This document shows, in pieces, positions 1 to 8,404 of a DNA stretch of 39,503 nucleotides (the stretch's first letter is position 1; each line of letters opens with the position of its first letter). The position numbers and the translations under genes were made by a program. The notes beneath the pieces are model-generated. The model was not told where the DNA came from. It made no database searches and saw nothing but the letters and a program-made list of their open reading frames with translations. Source of the stretch: Crickella sp963642455 (GTDB taxonomy: Bacteria > Bacillota > Clostridia > Peptostreptococcales > Anaerovoracaceae); assembly GCA_963642455.1 (NCBI GenBank), contig CAVIGM010000006.1, forward strand, positions 1-39,503, given 5' to 3'.

Positions 1-5
1 CAACG

Positions 6-50
6 GAGCGAGAGCGTGTCTTCAAGCAAGATTTTGCCTCGCTCTTGCTT
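6..50. other. Overlapping inverted repeats at window edge
   Basis: Two inverted repeats share their right arms: GAGCGAG (6-12) with CTCGCTC (38-44), and AAGCAAGA (24-31) with TCTTGCTT (43-50). Only one stem can form at a time. No clear run of T follows. The upstream gene lies outside the window, so I cannot say whether this is the end of a coding region or an untranslated structure. The rest of 1-187 is AT-rich with no convincing -35/-10 pair. A partial palindrome, GTTA-n6-TAAC, sits at 141-154. Confidence 0.25.
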
Positions 51-187
51 AATACGGCTGCGTAGGCATTCGAATATAATTTTTTTCAATCAATTTTGCT
101 CAATTTATTCAGATTTGAATGGAATATTCGCGCAAAGAGTGTTATCATAGTAACAAATGCATTACAAGTCACGAAAGGCTGTGAGAA

Positions 188-859
188 ATGGACAAATTCA
201 AAGTAATTGAAGTTAAGGAGAGCATCTTTGCAGATAATGACAGGGATGCGGATTTGCTTAGAGAGCAGCTCAAAGAAGAGAAGACATTCCTTCTCAATTT
301 GATGTCATCACCTGGTTCGGGCAAGACAACAACTCTTAAGGCTGTGCTTTCTAATCTCAAGGATGAGTTCAAGCTTGGCGTCATGGAGGCCGATATAGAC
401 TCAGACGTTGATGCGGCGACAATTCAGGAAATGGGAGTAAGAGCAATACAACTTCATACTGGCGGAATGTGTCATCTTGACGCTGATATGACAAGACAGG
501 GACTTAAGGAATTTGGAACTGAGGAGCTCGACCTCGTTGTTCTCGAGAATGTCGGCAACCTCGTATGCCCTGCGGAATTTGACACGGGTGCGGTTCGAAA
601 CGCTATGATTCTATCTGTACCTGAGGGACACGATAAGCCTCTCAAATACCCGCTGATTTTCCAGGTCTGCGATATTCTGATTATCAACAAGATCGACGTG
701 CTTCCGTATTTCGACTTCGATATGGAGAAGGTTAAGGAATTTGCACTTATGCGCAACCCTAATCTGAAGATTTTTCCTATCTCTGCAAAAACAGGCGAGG
801 GCATTCCTGAGTTGTGTGACTGGCTGAGAGAGGAAGTGGTGAACTGGCAGAACGCATAA
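188..859 (+). CDS. hypB: Hydrogenase/nickel-enzyme maturation GTPase HypB
   Basis: HypB is a SIMIBI-class GTPase that works with HypA to deliver nickel to the active site of [NiFe] hydrogenases and some other Ni enzymes in the cytoplasm. The 223-residue protein has a P-loop with S41-P-G-S-G-K-T47, the HypB segment GGMCHLD with Cys95 and His96 (the metal-binding pair of the G domain), the ENVGNLVCPAEFDTGA signature with Cys127, NKID at 167-170, and SAK at 199-201. It has no His-rich stretch and no N-terminal CxxCGC motif, so the high-affinity N-terminal nickel site of the E. coli protein is absent. ATG 188 follows the ribosome site AAAGG at 174-178. The gene is first in a likely hypB-oxidoreductase-hypA unit. 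No hydrogenase or urease structural gene is visible in the window, so the client enzyme is unknown. Confidence 0.95.
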   Translation: MDKFKVIEVKESIFADNDRDADLLREQLKEEKTFLLNLMSSPGSGKTTTLKAVLSNLKDEFKLGVMEADIDSDVDAATIQEMGVRAIQLHTGGMCHLDADMTRQGLKEFGTEELDLVVLENVGNLVCPAEFDTGAVRNAMILSVPEGHDKPLKYPLIFQVCDILIINKIDVLPYFDFDMEKVKEFALMRNPNLKIFPISAKTGEGIPELCDWLREEVVNWQNA

Positions 860-936
860 TGATTAAAGGAAACAATAAATCGGACTTGAATCACAACTAA
901 GAAACAACAATTTTACAATCGAAAGGAGAACCAAAT

Positions 937-3726
937 ATGGCAACTAAAAGCGCAATGACACGCGACGAGAAGATCTTTAAGCTCGGTAAGACCATCACCG
1001 ATAGAGCAGCAGTATTGCTCGGCAAAGAGAAGATCTCACCAGAAGCCCCTGAGTATTGGGGTATTGACTGCGGACTTAAGCACGCAGCAGATTTATACGG
1101 ACAGAAGGTAGCAGACGACGGCCTTGATATGCTTCTTACAATGAAGAAGAGGGTTCCTCTGACAAAGGCTCAGCTCTTAGCTAACACAGGCTTCGATCCT
1201 AACTACCTTGATACAGTTCTTGAAGCTATGTGTCAGGCAAGCTTGATCGAGTATCATAAGGAGAATCTTGACGGAAAGAATCCTAATCATGAGACTCGCT
1301 GGGTTCTCGATATGTTCGTACCTGGTTCAGCAGAAATCATGGTAATGAGACCAGGCCTTGCAGAGAAATATCCTCAGGTAGCTGATTTCTTCGAGCAGAT
1401 GGCAAGAAAACCACTGGAAGGAATCACACACCTGGTTCCACAGGGCGGAGCAGGAATCGGAATGAAGGTTATTCCAGTTGAAGCTGCTATCCCTGCAGAG
1501 TGCGAAACACTTCCTATTGAGCATCTTTCACACTGGCTTAAGAAATACGAAGGACATATCGGCGTAGGAATTTGCTCATGCAGAAGACAGCAGACAATCC
1601 GCGGAGAGGGTTCAGGAGACATCGAGTGCGAATGGTGTATCGGTGTTGGCGACTTCGCAGACTACTGCCGTGAGACCAAGATGGGTCACGATATCAGCTA
1701 TGAAGAGGTTATGGAAATTCTCCAGAAGGCTGAGGACAGAGGTTATGTTCACCAGATTACAAACATTGACGGAGAAGACAAGATCTTCGGTATTTGTAAC
1801 TGTGCAGTAGGCGTATGTAACGCTCTCAGAACTTCACAGCTTTTCAATACACCTAACCTTTCAAGAAGTGCATTTACAGCAGAAGTTGACGCAGATAAGT
1901 GCGTAGCTTGCGGTAAGTGCGTTGAGACTTGCCCAGCAGGAGCTGTTAGACTTGGACAGAGACTTTGCACATCCTGCGGACCTGTTGAATATCCTAAGTT
2001 CCCACTTCCAGATGACACTCCTTGGGGAGAGCATATGTGGAATAAGAACTACAGAAATGAGAACGGCGTAATTCAGACATACGAGACAGGTACTGCACCT
2101 TGTAAGGCAGCATGTCCTCTTCATATCGCTATTCAGGGATATATCAAGATGGCAAGCGAAGGTCGTTATCAGGATGCTCTCAAGCTCATCAAGAAGGACA
2201 ATCCATTCCCTGCAGTTTGCGGTTCTATCTGCCACAAATACTGCGAGAAGGAGTGCATGAGAAATTCCGTAGACGATCCACTGGCAATAGACGATATCAA
2301 GAAATTCATCGCAGAGCAGGATCTTGTTGCAGAGCATAGATATGTTCCTCAGATGAATTCATGCACAAGAGAAGCATTCGACCAGAAGATCGCTATTATC
2401 GGATCTGGCCCTGCAGGACTTTCATGCGCATACTTCCTTGCAATTGAAGGATATAAGCCAGTAGTATTCGAGAAGTCAGCAGTTCCTGGCGGAATGATGA
2501 CAACAGGAATTCCTAATTTCAGACTCGAGAAGGACGTTGTAAATGCAGAAATCGACATTCTCAAGGAAATGGGTGTTGAAATTAAGTGCGGAATCGAAGT
2601 TGGTAAGGATGTTACAATCCAGCAGCTTCGTGACGAAGGCTACAAGGGCTTCTTCGTAGCAGTAGGACTTCAGTACGGCGGCAAGCTTGGTATTCCTGGA
2701 GAGGATGCTAAGGGAGTTACATCAGGAATCGACTTCTTAAGAGAAGTTAACAGCGGCAAGGGCAAGAAGCTCAAGGGTGACGTTGTTGTAATCGGTGGCG
2801 GAAATATCGCATCTGACGTAGCTCGTACTGCAGTAAGATGGGGAGCTAAGAAAGTTTCACTCTACTGCCTTGAGTCATACGAGAACATGCCAATGGGAGA
2901 AGAAGACCAGGCATACTGCGAGGCAGAGGGTATCCAGATCCATGCCGGCTGGGGACAGACCGAAGTCGTTGCAGAAGATGGAAAGTGCAAGGGAATTAAG
3001 TTCCATAAGTGCACAAGAGTTAAGGATGAAGAGGGACGCTTCAATCCTGCATTTGATGACAGCGAAGTAGTAGAGGAGAGCTGCACAACAGTTCTTTACT
3101 GCATCGGACAGAAGGTTGACTGGAAGAAGCTTCTTGAAGGCACAAAGGTTGAATTCAACAGAAACGGAACAGCAATCGCAGATCCTGTAACACTGCAGAC
3201 AGCAGAGCCTGATATCTTCGTAGGTGGAGACGTTTACACAGGACAGAAGTTCGTAGTAGATGCTCTTGCAGGCGGTAGAGAAGGTGCTGTATCACTTCAC
3301 AGATTCGTTAACAAGGGACAGTCACTTACAATTCACCGTAACACAAGACACTTTGATGTTCTTAACAAGGACGATGTTGTACTTCCAGCTGATGCAGTTA
3401 AGAAGCCTGCACGTCAGAAGGTCGCAATCGATGAGTCTAAGGTAATGACAATGAACGACGAGAGACTCACTCTGACAGAAGAGCAGATTAAGGAAGAGGC
3501 TTCAAGATGTCTCACATGCGGACGCAGCGTAGTAGATACTAACAGATGTCTCGGTTGCGGAATCTGCACAACTAAGTGCGAATTTGATGCAATTCATCTC
3601 TTCAGAACTAACCCTGCTTGCGCAAGAATGATTCCTTCAGAGGATAAGTTCAAGGCAATCGGACCTTATGCTGCAAAGCGTGAGATCAAGATTCTCAAGA
3701 AGAAGCTTACTGGGAAGCTGGGATAA
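937..3726 (+). CDS. Multi-[4Fe-4S] FAD/NAD(P)-dependent oxidoreductase, GltD/NfnB-like
   Basis: This 929-residue cytoplasmic flavo-iron-sulfur protein has four parts. (a) Residues 1-310 combine a winged-helix-like stretch (about 65-125) with a Cys-rich segment (C213, C215, C231, C234, C287, C289, C294). (b) A ferredoxin motif has C322, C325, C328 and C332. (c) A dihydropyrimidine-dehydrogenase/GltD-type Fe-S helical domain at about 385-470 has C389, C393, C428, C432, C436 and C440. It precedes an FAD site (GSGPAG 489-494), an NAD(P) site (GGGN 620-623) and the FAD motif GGD at 763-765. (d) A C-terminal Cys cluster has C858, C861, C871, C874, C877 and C881. The GltD family moves electrons between NAD(P)H and an Fe-S partner, but substrate and partner cannot be read from the sequence. 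ATG 937 has GAAAGGAG at 921-928. It lies between hypB and hypA, which suggests a link to nickel-enzyme redox metabolism; that is inference. Confidence 0.85.
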   Translation: MATKSAMTRDEKIFKLGKTITDRAAVLLGKEKISPEAPEYWGIDCGLKHAADLYGQKVADDGLDMLLTMKKRVPLTKAQLLANTGFDPNYLDTVLEAMCQASLIEYHKENLDGKNPNHETRWVLDMFVPGSAEIMVMRPGLAEKYPQVADFFEQMARKPLEGITHLVPQGGAGIGMKVIPVEAAIPAECETLPIEHLSHWLKKYEGHIGVGICSCRRQQTIRGEGSGDIECEWCIGVGDFADYCRETKMGHDISYEEVMEILQKAEDRGYVHQITNIDGEDKIFGICNCAVGVCNALRTSQLFNTPNLSRSAFTAEVDADKCVACGKCVETCPAGAVRLGQRLCTSCGPVEYPKFPLPDDTPWGEHMWNKNYRNENGVIQTYETGTAPCKAACPLHIAIQGYIKMASEGRYQDALKLIKKDNPFPAVCGSICHKYCEKECMRNSVDDPLAIDDIKKFIAEQDLVAEHRYVPQMNSCTREAFDQKIAIIGSGPAGLSCAYFLAIEGYKPVVFEKSAVPGGMMTTGIPNFRLEKDVVNAEIDILKEMGVEIKCGIEVGKDVTIQQLRDEGYKGFFVAVGLQYGGKLGIPGEDAKGVTSGIDFLREVNSGKGKKLKGDVVVIGGGNIASDVARTAVRWGAKKVSLYCLESYENMPMGEEDQAYCEAEGIQIHAGWGQTEVVAEDGKCKGIKFHKCTRVKDEEGRFNPAFDDSEVVEESCTTVLYCIGQKVDWKKLLEGTKVEFNRNGTAIADPVTLQTAEPDIFVGGDVYTGQKFVVDALAGGREGAVSLHRFVNKGQSLTIHRNTRHFDVLNKDDVVLPADAVKKPARQKVAIDESKVMTMNDERLTLTEEQIKEEASRCLTCGRSVVDTNRCLGCGICTTKCEFDAIHLFRTNPACARMIPSEDKFKAIGPYAAKREIKILKKKLTGKLG

Positions 3727-3732
3727 TAGAAA

Positions 3733-4083
3733 ATGCATGAACTTGGTATAGTAAATTATGTCGTTAAGCAGGTCGAGAGGCTCGCAGTAGAGAATGAGCT
3801 TACAAAGGTCGAAAGTGTAACGCTTGAATTCGGCGAGGTATCCGGAATTGTGCCATCGTATCTTATAGATTACTGGAAGTGGTACACAGCAAAAGAAGAG
3901 CATGCTCTTCTCAAGGATTCGGAGCTGATTTGTGAGACACTTCCTGCAGTTACCTGGTGCGATAATTGCAAGAGCACATATCCGACGGTAGCCTATGGCA
4001 AGATTTGCCCACACTGCGGTAGCGACAAGACATGGCTTCAGAGCGGTCAAGAGATGAATATCAAAGAAATTGTTGCCGAATAG
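3733..4083 (+). CDS. hypA: Hydrogenase nickel incorporation protein HypA
   Basis: This is a 116-residue HypA of normal family length. The N-terminus is Met-His2-Glu3, the nickel-binding motif of HypA. The zinc-binding loop has C76-x2-C79 and C92-x2-C95. HypA receives or delivers nickel together with HypB and docks on the hydrogenase large-subunit precursor. Its ATG is only 6 bases after the oxidoreductase stop, and the nearest purine-rich sequence (GGGAAG, GGGA) lies inside that gene's end, so translation is probably coupled. A strong hairpin at 4131-4167 follows, so hypA looks like the last gene of its transcript. Confidence 0.93.
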   Translation: MHELGIVNYVVKQVERLAVENELTKVESVTLEFGEVSGIVPSYLIDYWKWYTAKEEHALLKDSELICETLPAVTWCDNCKSTYPTVAYGKICPHCGSDKTWLQSGQEMNIKEIVAE

Positions 4084-4130
4084 GCAGGCAATTACAGCAT
4101 TAGAACTATTAGAACTACAAGAACTAACAC

Positions 4131-4167
4131 AGAGGTAGGATGTGCAGAAAATGTGCATCCTGCCTCT
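4131..4167 (+). terminator. Terminator-like hairpin after hypA
   Basis: The arms AGAGGTAGGATGTGCA (4131-4146) and TGTGCATCCTGCCTCT (4152-4167) pair over 16 positions, three of them G-U wobbles, around the loop GAAAA. The following sequence is only moderately T-rich, so it may be a weak intrinsic terminator or a 3'-end stabiliser. It separates the hyp unit from the antiporter operon. Confidence 0.6.
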
Positions 4168-4195
4168 TGCTATTCGAACTTTATCTTATTATAAT
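4167..4195 (+). promoter_or_regulatory. Sigma-A-type promoter of the antiporter operon
   Basis: TTGCTA (4167-4172), a 17-base spacer, and TATAAT (4190-4195) lie just upstream of mrpE (ATG 4235), giving a leader of about 30 bases with ribosome site AAGGAAAG. The -35 box directly abuts the hairpin that ends the hyp unit, so the two operons are probably transcribed separately. Confidence 0.7.
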
Positions 4196-4234
4196 GTGTA
4201 ATGTATGCAAATTATTTAACGAAGGAAAGAAAGT

Positions 4235-4876
4235 ATGAAGGAACAAGATAAAAACAAGAGCCAAGGTGGGCGTTTCGTTTATTATATTGAACTGCTTGTC
4301 TTACTGCTCGTTCTATGGTTTATTATGTCCGGAATTTTTGAAACCAAATTCATTGTATTTGGTGTTTCCTCATGTGTAATAATTGCCCTAATTTGTGTAA
4401 GGGTTATGATGATTGGTGGTCTTAAATCTGACCGCCTTTATTTTGTCTTACATGTGAATCCAATTAAATTCCTGGCATATTTTCTATGGCTTGTCAAAGA
4501 AATCGTCAAGGCTGCTTGGTATGTATCTAAGCTCTGCCTGTCGAAGAAGCCCGATATCAATCCGCAGATCGTATGGTTCAAGGCGGACTATGATAATCCG
4601 ATTGCGGCGGTTCTTCTTGCTAACTCCATTACTCTTACACCAGGAACTATCACGGTAGACATCTATAACGATGGAATTTTCTCGGTACACGCTCTGAATG
4701 ATGAGCTTGCGGAAGGAGTATTAAGCGGAGATATGCAGCAAAGAGTTGCGAGGGTATACGGGGAGACAATTGATTTCCAAGTAGTTAATCCTGTCGAAAT
4801 CGTGGACAATACCATCAGACCGGATCATAGAATTAAGAACAAGACATATAAGAGAAAGGAGAGACATAATGGCTAA
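4235..4876 (+). CDS. mrpE: Na+/H+ antiporter subunit E (MrpE/MbhA-like)
   Basis: This 213-residue membrane protein has two hydrophobic helices near the N-terminus (about 16-34 and 38-60), a further amphipathic membrane stretch, and the MrpE signature LLANSITLTPGT (about residues 128-139). MrpE is a small scaffold subunit of the Mrp cation/proton antiporter and its Mbh equivalent. It is the first gene of the operon. The C-terminus is rich in Lys and Arg and extends into the next gene with an 8-base overlap, a sign of coupled translation. ATG 4235 is supported by AAGGAAAG about 6 bases upstream. Confidence 0.9.
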   Translation: MKEQDKNKSQGGRFVYYIELLVLLLVLWFIMSGIFETKFIVFGVSSCVIIALICVRVMMIGGLKSDRLYFVLHVNPIKFLAYFLWLVKEIVKAAWYVSKLCLSKKPDINPQIVWFKADYDNPIAAVLLANSITLTPGTITVDIYNDGIFSVHALNDELAEGVLSGDMQQRVARVYGETIDFQVVNPVEIVDNTIRPDHRIKNKTYKRKERHNG

Positions 4877-5129
4877 TTTCTTTACATTTCTGATGATAGG
4901 ATTGATAGCGGTTGTGCTTGTTCTCCTTGCTTTTGCACTTATAAAGAAGGATATATACGACAAGCTCAATGCTATCTTTGCTATGAATACCAATATTGTT
5001 CTTCTCATAATGGTATTAGGATTCATCGATGGAAGAATGGATATGTATATTGATATCGCACTGAGCTATGCAATCCTCGGCTTTGTAACAACCGTAATTC
5101 TGGCTAAGTATATAGGAGGGCGCAAATGA
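4869..5129 (+). CDS. mrpF: Na+/H+ antiporter subunit F (MrpF/MbhB-like)
   Basis: This 86-residue protein has three predicted transmembrane helices and the MrpF-type motif DIALSYAILGFV near the end (about 63-74). It is an integral subunit of the MrpE-F-G membrane arm in Mrp antiporters. The start overlaps mrpE by 8 bases, with AGAAAGGAGA immediately upstream as ribosome site, and its TGA overlaps the next ATG (ATGA). The size and order E-F-G match both Mrp and Mbh operons. Confidence 0.9.
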   Translation: MANFFTFLMIGLIAVVLVLLAFALIKKDIYDKLNAIFAMNTNIVLLIMVLGFIDGRMDMYIDIALSYAILGFVTTVILAKYIGGRK

Positions 5130-5539
5130 CAGTACAAGAAATAATCGCTATTGTCCTTGCGTCAACAGGACTGATATTCATGATGATTTCGACATTCGGA
5201 ATTATCAAGCTGCCTGACTTTTATACAAGGCTGCATGCTGCAGGTATAGGAGATACCTTAGGTGCTATGCTGATATTTGCAGCAATGATAGTGATGACAG
5301 GCTTCAAGCTGATTTCACTCAAGATTCTGATTCTGATACTTGTAATCATGCTCACCAATCCAATGGGAACAAATATGATTATCATTACAGCAATCAAGAA
5401 GCATCATTATCTCGAAGACGAAATGATTCCGGAACCGAAGTCTGTAAATAATTCAGAGAACGATTCTGAAATCAATTCAGAAATTAACACAGAGAATAAA
5501 GAGAATAACACGAAGAGAAATAAAGAGGAGGCAGAATAA
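5126..5539 (+). CDS. mrpG: Na+/H+ antiporter subunit G (MrpG/MbhC-like)
   Basis: This 137-residue protein has three membrane helices and the MrpG features FYTRLHAAGIGDTLG (about 32-46) and NPMGTNMI. It overlaps mrpF by 4 bases and has GGAGG at 5116-5120. The last 35 residues are a hydrophilic tail made almost only of Asn, Glu, Ser and Lys, encoded by degenerate repeats around 5450-5530. The tail is probably a disordered cytosolic extension specific to this lineage. Confidence 0.9.
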   Translation: MTVQEIIAIVLASTGLIFMMISTFGIIKLPDFYTRLHAAGIGDTLGAMLIFAAMIVMTGFKLISLKILILILVIMLTNPMGTNMIIITAIKKHHYLEDEMIPEPKSVNNSENDSEINSEINTENKENNTKRNKEEAE

Positions 5540-5543
5540 GAAA

Positions 5544-5786
5544 ATGGCATCAGTATATATTCAGGCATTGCTTCTGCTTGCCCTTATAGTAATCACAATC
5601 TCAATAATTTTCGGTAAGGACCTTATGAATATTGTTGTAATTTACTGTGCATTCAGCTTTATAACAATGTTCCTGTACAACGTAATGGGAGCACCTGACG
5701 TTGCCTTTACCGAAGCGGCAATCGGAGTAATATCTACAATCTTCTTTATCATAATCTTGAAGAAGATAGATAGGCGGTGCAAATAA
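5544..5786 (+). CDS. MbhD-like (MrpA C-terminal-type) antiporter subunit
   Basis: This 80-residue protein has about three helices and the motif GAPDVAFTEAAIG (49-61). That motif is diagnostic of the MbhD/DUF4040 domain, which in classical Mrp systems is part of the C-terminus of the large MrpA subunit. As a free small subunit it follows the layout of archaeal Mbh operons. It starts 4 bases after mrpG and its TAA shares one base with the next ATG. Confidence 0.85.
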   Translation: MASVYIQALLLLALIVITISIIFGKDLMNIVVIYCAFSFITMFLYNVMGAPDVAFTEAAIGVISTIFFIIILKKIDRRCK

Positions 5787-6562
5787 TGAAAAAAGCATTA
5801 GTAATAATACTTCTTACGGCATCGCTTACTATACCTTTTATGGTATTTGATATTCTGCCAACTATAGGTGATCCGAATTCGGCACCTAACACACATGTGA
5901 CAGATTATTATATCGAGCATGCTCAAGATGAATGTAATTCACCTAATATGGTTACTGCTGTAATCGTAGACTACAGGGCTTACGATACAATGTTTGAGAC
6001 TACCGTAATGTTCCTTGCTGGAGCTGTCGTAGTCCTTCTTCTCAGATCAAAGCCCGAGCACAAGAACAGAATTATTAAGCCGATTATCACAAGAACCTGT
6101 GTGATGAGAAACGGTGAGCCGATATTTGATAACATCAACAAGACAGTTATCATAACTACTGCCGAGGCAATAATTCTCATATACGCAATATATGTTCTCT
6201 TCCACGGCGAGGTCAGCCTTGGAGGAGGATTCCAGGCCGGTGCTCTGATAGGAATGGCATATCTTCTTGATGTTATGGCTGTTCCAAGAGGCAAGCCTCT
6301 CTTTGTACTGCCAACCGACAAGGCTGTGGCATTAGCTGGCGTAGGCCCATTCATCTACGCACTTTGCGGAATACTTTCGATGATAGGCGGAGGACTTTTT
6401 CTTGAATATGAGAAATTGCCTTTCCCTGGCACAGACCTCGAGCTACATGCCATCGGAATTCTGATGGTAGAAATCGGAGTAACTATCGGAGTAATGGCAA
6501 CTATAATAGCAATTCTTGACGCACTTATGGAGAAGGTAAGGTTCGACGATGATGAATTTTGA
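5786..6562 (+). CDS. mrpB: Fused MbhE-MrpB antiporter subunit
   Basis: This 258-residue membrane protein joins two units that are often separate. The N-terminal part (to about 95) carries MbhE hallmarks, with NMVTAVIVDYRAYDT followed by a transmembrane helix. The C-terminal part (about 105-255) is an MrpB/MbhF domain with the motif GEVSLGGGFQAGA (about 143-155). I prefer ATG 5786, in a TAATG overlap with the previous gene, over an in-frame GTG at 5777 because AGGCGG at 5772-5777 would then be 8 bases upstream. In canonical MrpA the MbhE-like part lies in the MrpA C-terminus. Confidence 0.85.
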   Translation: MKKALVIILLTASLTIPFMVFDILPTIGDPNSAPNTHVTDYYIEHAQDECNSPNMVTAVIVDYRAYDTMFETTVMFLAGAVVVLLLRSKPEHKNRIIKPIITRTCVMRNGEPIFDNINKTVIITTAEAIILIYAIYVLFHGEVSLGGGFQAGALIGMAYLLDVMAVPRGKPLFVLPTDKAVALAGVGPFIYALCGILSMIGGGLFLEYEKLPFPGTDLELHAIGILMVEIGVTIGVMATIIAILDALMEKVRFDDDEF

Positions 6563-6929
6563 AGCATTTTTGCTGGATAAGGGAATATATCTGCTTACCC
6601 TTGTGCTTCTTGCACTTGGCATCTCAGGCATCATTCTCTGCGGCAATTATATGAAAAAGCTTATTTGCATGAATATTATGCAGGTTGCGGTAATATTCTT
6701 CTTCCTTTGCTTCGGAGAAAAGGACGGAGGAACTATTCCTGTAGCTGTAAGCACGCTTGTTAAGGCAGGCGAATATATCAATCCGCTGCCTCACGGACTT
6801 ATGCTGACGGCTATCGTTGTCAGCCTTGGTACTACAGGCGTTGGGCTCGCTCTTTTGTATAGAATCAAAGAGAAATACGGCTCAATCGAAGAGGCGGATA
6901 TTATTAAGGGAGAGGAGAAGATGAAGTGA
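6549..6929 (+). CDS. mrpC: Na+/H+ antiporter subunit C (MrpC/MbhG, NuoK-like)
   Basis: This 126-residue protein has three transmembrane helices of the NuoK/MrpC type, with the conserved stretch LPHGLMLTAIVVSLGTTGVGLAL (about 81-103). NuoK-like subunits carry part of the proton or cation path next to the MrpD/NuoL-type channels. The gene starts inside the end of the previous one (14-base overlap, with tandem ATG codons at 6549 and 6552) and ends at a GTGA overlap with the following gene. Confidence 0.9.
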   Translation: MMNFEAFLLDKGIYLLTLVLLALGISGIILCGNYMKKLICMNIMQVAVIFFFLCFGEKDGGTIPVAVSTLVKAGEYINPLPHGLMLTAIVVSLGTTGVGLALLYRIKEKYGSIEEADIIKGEEKMK

Positions 6930-8404
6930 TAAGACACCTGCCAATATTAATTATATTGTGCCCACTCGTATCTGCTCAGCTGTGCTTGCTTGTAAGCAGA
7001 CTACACGTGATGGTCGGAAGAGTAGTGTCGGCATTGGCATCAGGCGCATCGTTTGTGATGTCCATTCTTCTGCTCGGAGAGGTTCTGGATAAGGGACCAA
7101 TCAACTACTGCTTCGGTAATTATGAAATGCCAATAGGCATTGAATTTGCAATAGACTCGCTGAATGCGACTTTGCTTATACTGATATCCTTTATAGGATT
7201 TCTGACATGCATTTCCGCAAATCACTTTACAAATTCAAAGGACAAAGTGGTTGTTGGAGGAGCCAACACAATGGTGCTTCTTCTCATAACGGGCATGCTC
7301 GGAATGACTGCGACGGGAGACGTTTTCAACCTGTATGTTTTCCTTGAGATTACATCGCTCTCTGCATATTGCTTGATTGCTCTTGGCGGAAGCAAGGGAA
7401 TTGTGTCGGCGTTCAGATATATGCTTATCGGAACAATTGCCGCAACCTTCTATCTGCTTGGAGTTGCTATCTTGTATGCAAATACAGGAACTCTCAATAT
7501 GGCAGATATGGGAGAGATACTCAATAGGGGCGGCTTCGACAACGCAATGCTCCTTGCGATGATACTTCTCATCGCTGCTTTTGCAATCAAGATGGCACTT
7601 TTCCCATTCCATGGCTGGCAGCCTTCTGCATATACACATGCGGAGGCAGGGGCAAGACCTCTTATTGCCGGTGTAATGGGCAAGATTCCTGCAATAGCAA
7701 TGTTCAGATATCTATATTGCATATTCGGAACAGACTTTGCATATTTCCGTTTCTTCCTGTATGTGCTGGGAATACTTTCGGTATGCGCAATGCTCTACGG
7801 CTCAATCAGAGCTATGGCACAGACGGACATCAGAAAGATGCTCGCATATTCCTCGGTTGCTCAAATAGGATATATCAGCCTTGGATTTGCAATAGGCACC
7901 CCAATCGCTCTTGCAGGCGGCTTCATGCACATGATAGGACATGCCTTTATGAAGAGCGGACTTTTCTATGCGACAGGTGCAGTGCGCTGGAAGTATGGAA
8001 CAACTGAACTGTCTGACTTTGGTCGCATTTATAAGAAAATGCCTCTTACCTGCGGGCTCTTTGTTGTAGCGGCTCTGTCAATGATAGGAATTCCTCCTAC
8101 GGTAGGATTCTTCAGTAAGTGGTACCTTGCTGTCGGTGCCGTAGGTCAGCACGAGTTCATCTATCTTGCTGTACTTGTAATTTCAAGCTTGCTGAATGCT
8201 GTTTACTTCTTCAGGCTAATTGAGAAGATTTTCATCAATCAGGACAAGAATCTTGAAGAAATTCAGCCTGTTCAGAAGGGCGAACTTCCATTTGGAATGC
8301 TCGTTCCTATAGTATGTTGTTTCCTTGCAATAATTCTGCTTGGAGTATTCAACGTAAAGATCGTAGATATTCTTTTGATAACACTGAAGGGGGTGGCACT
8401 GTAA
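6926..8404 (+). CDS. mrpD: Proton-conducting antiporter subunit, MrpD/NuoL-like (paralogue 1)
   Basis: This 492-residue polytopic protein has about 14 predicted helices. It keeps the charged residues of the NuoL/M/N-MrpA/D channel family: Glu141 in FLEITSLS, Lys222 in the AIKMALFPFHGW helix, Lys253 in GVMGKIP, His335 and His339 in the HMIGHAFMKSG region, and Lys398 in VGFFSKWYL. It starts at GTG in a GTGA overlap with mrpC, with AGAGGAGAAG upstream as ribosome site. By gene order it is the MbhH/MrpD equivalent of the module. Confidence 0.9.
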   Translation: MIRHLPILIILCPLVSAQLCLLVSRLHVMVGRVVSALASGASFVMSILLLGEVLDKGPINYCFGNYEMPIGIEFAIDSLNATLLILISFIGFLTCISANHFTNSKDKVVVGGANTMVLLLITGMLGMTATGDVFNLYVFLEITSLSAYCLIALGGSKGIVSAFRYMLIGTIAATFYLLGVAILYANTGTLNMADMGEILNRGGFDNAMLLAMILLIAAFAIKMALFPFHGWQPSAYTHAEAGARPLIAGVMGKIPAIAMFRYLYCIFGTDFAYFRFFLYVLGILSVCAMLYGSIRAMAQTDIRKMLAYSSVAQIGYISLGFAIGTPIALAGGFMHMIGHAFMKSGLFYATGAVRWKYGTTELSDFGRIYKKMPLTCGLFVVAALSMIGIPPTVGFFSKWYLAVGAVGQHEFIYLAVLVISSLLNAVYFFRLIEKIFINQDKNLEEIQPVQKGELPFGMLVPIVCCFLAIILLGVFNVKIVDILLITLKGVAL

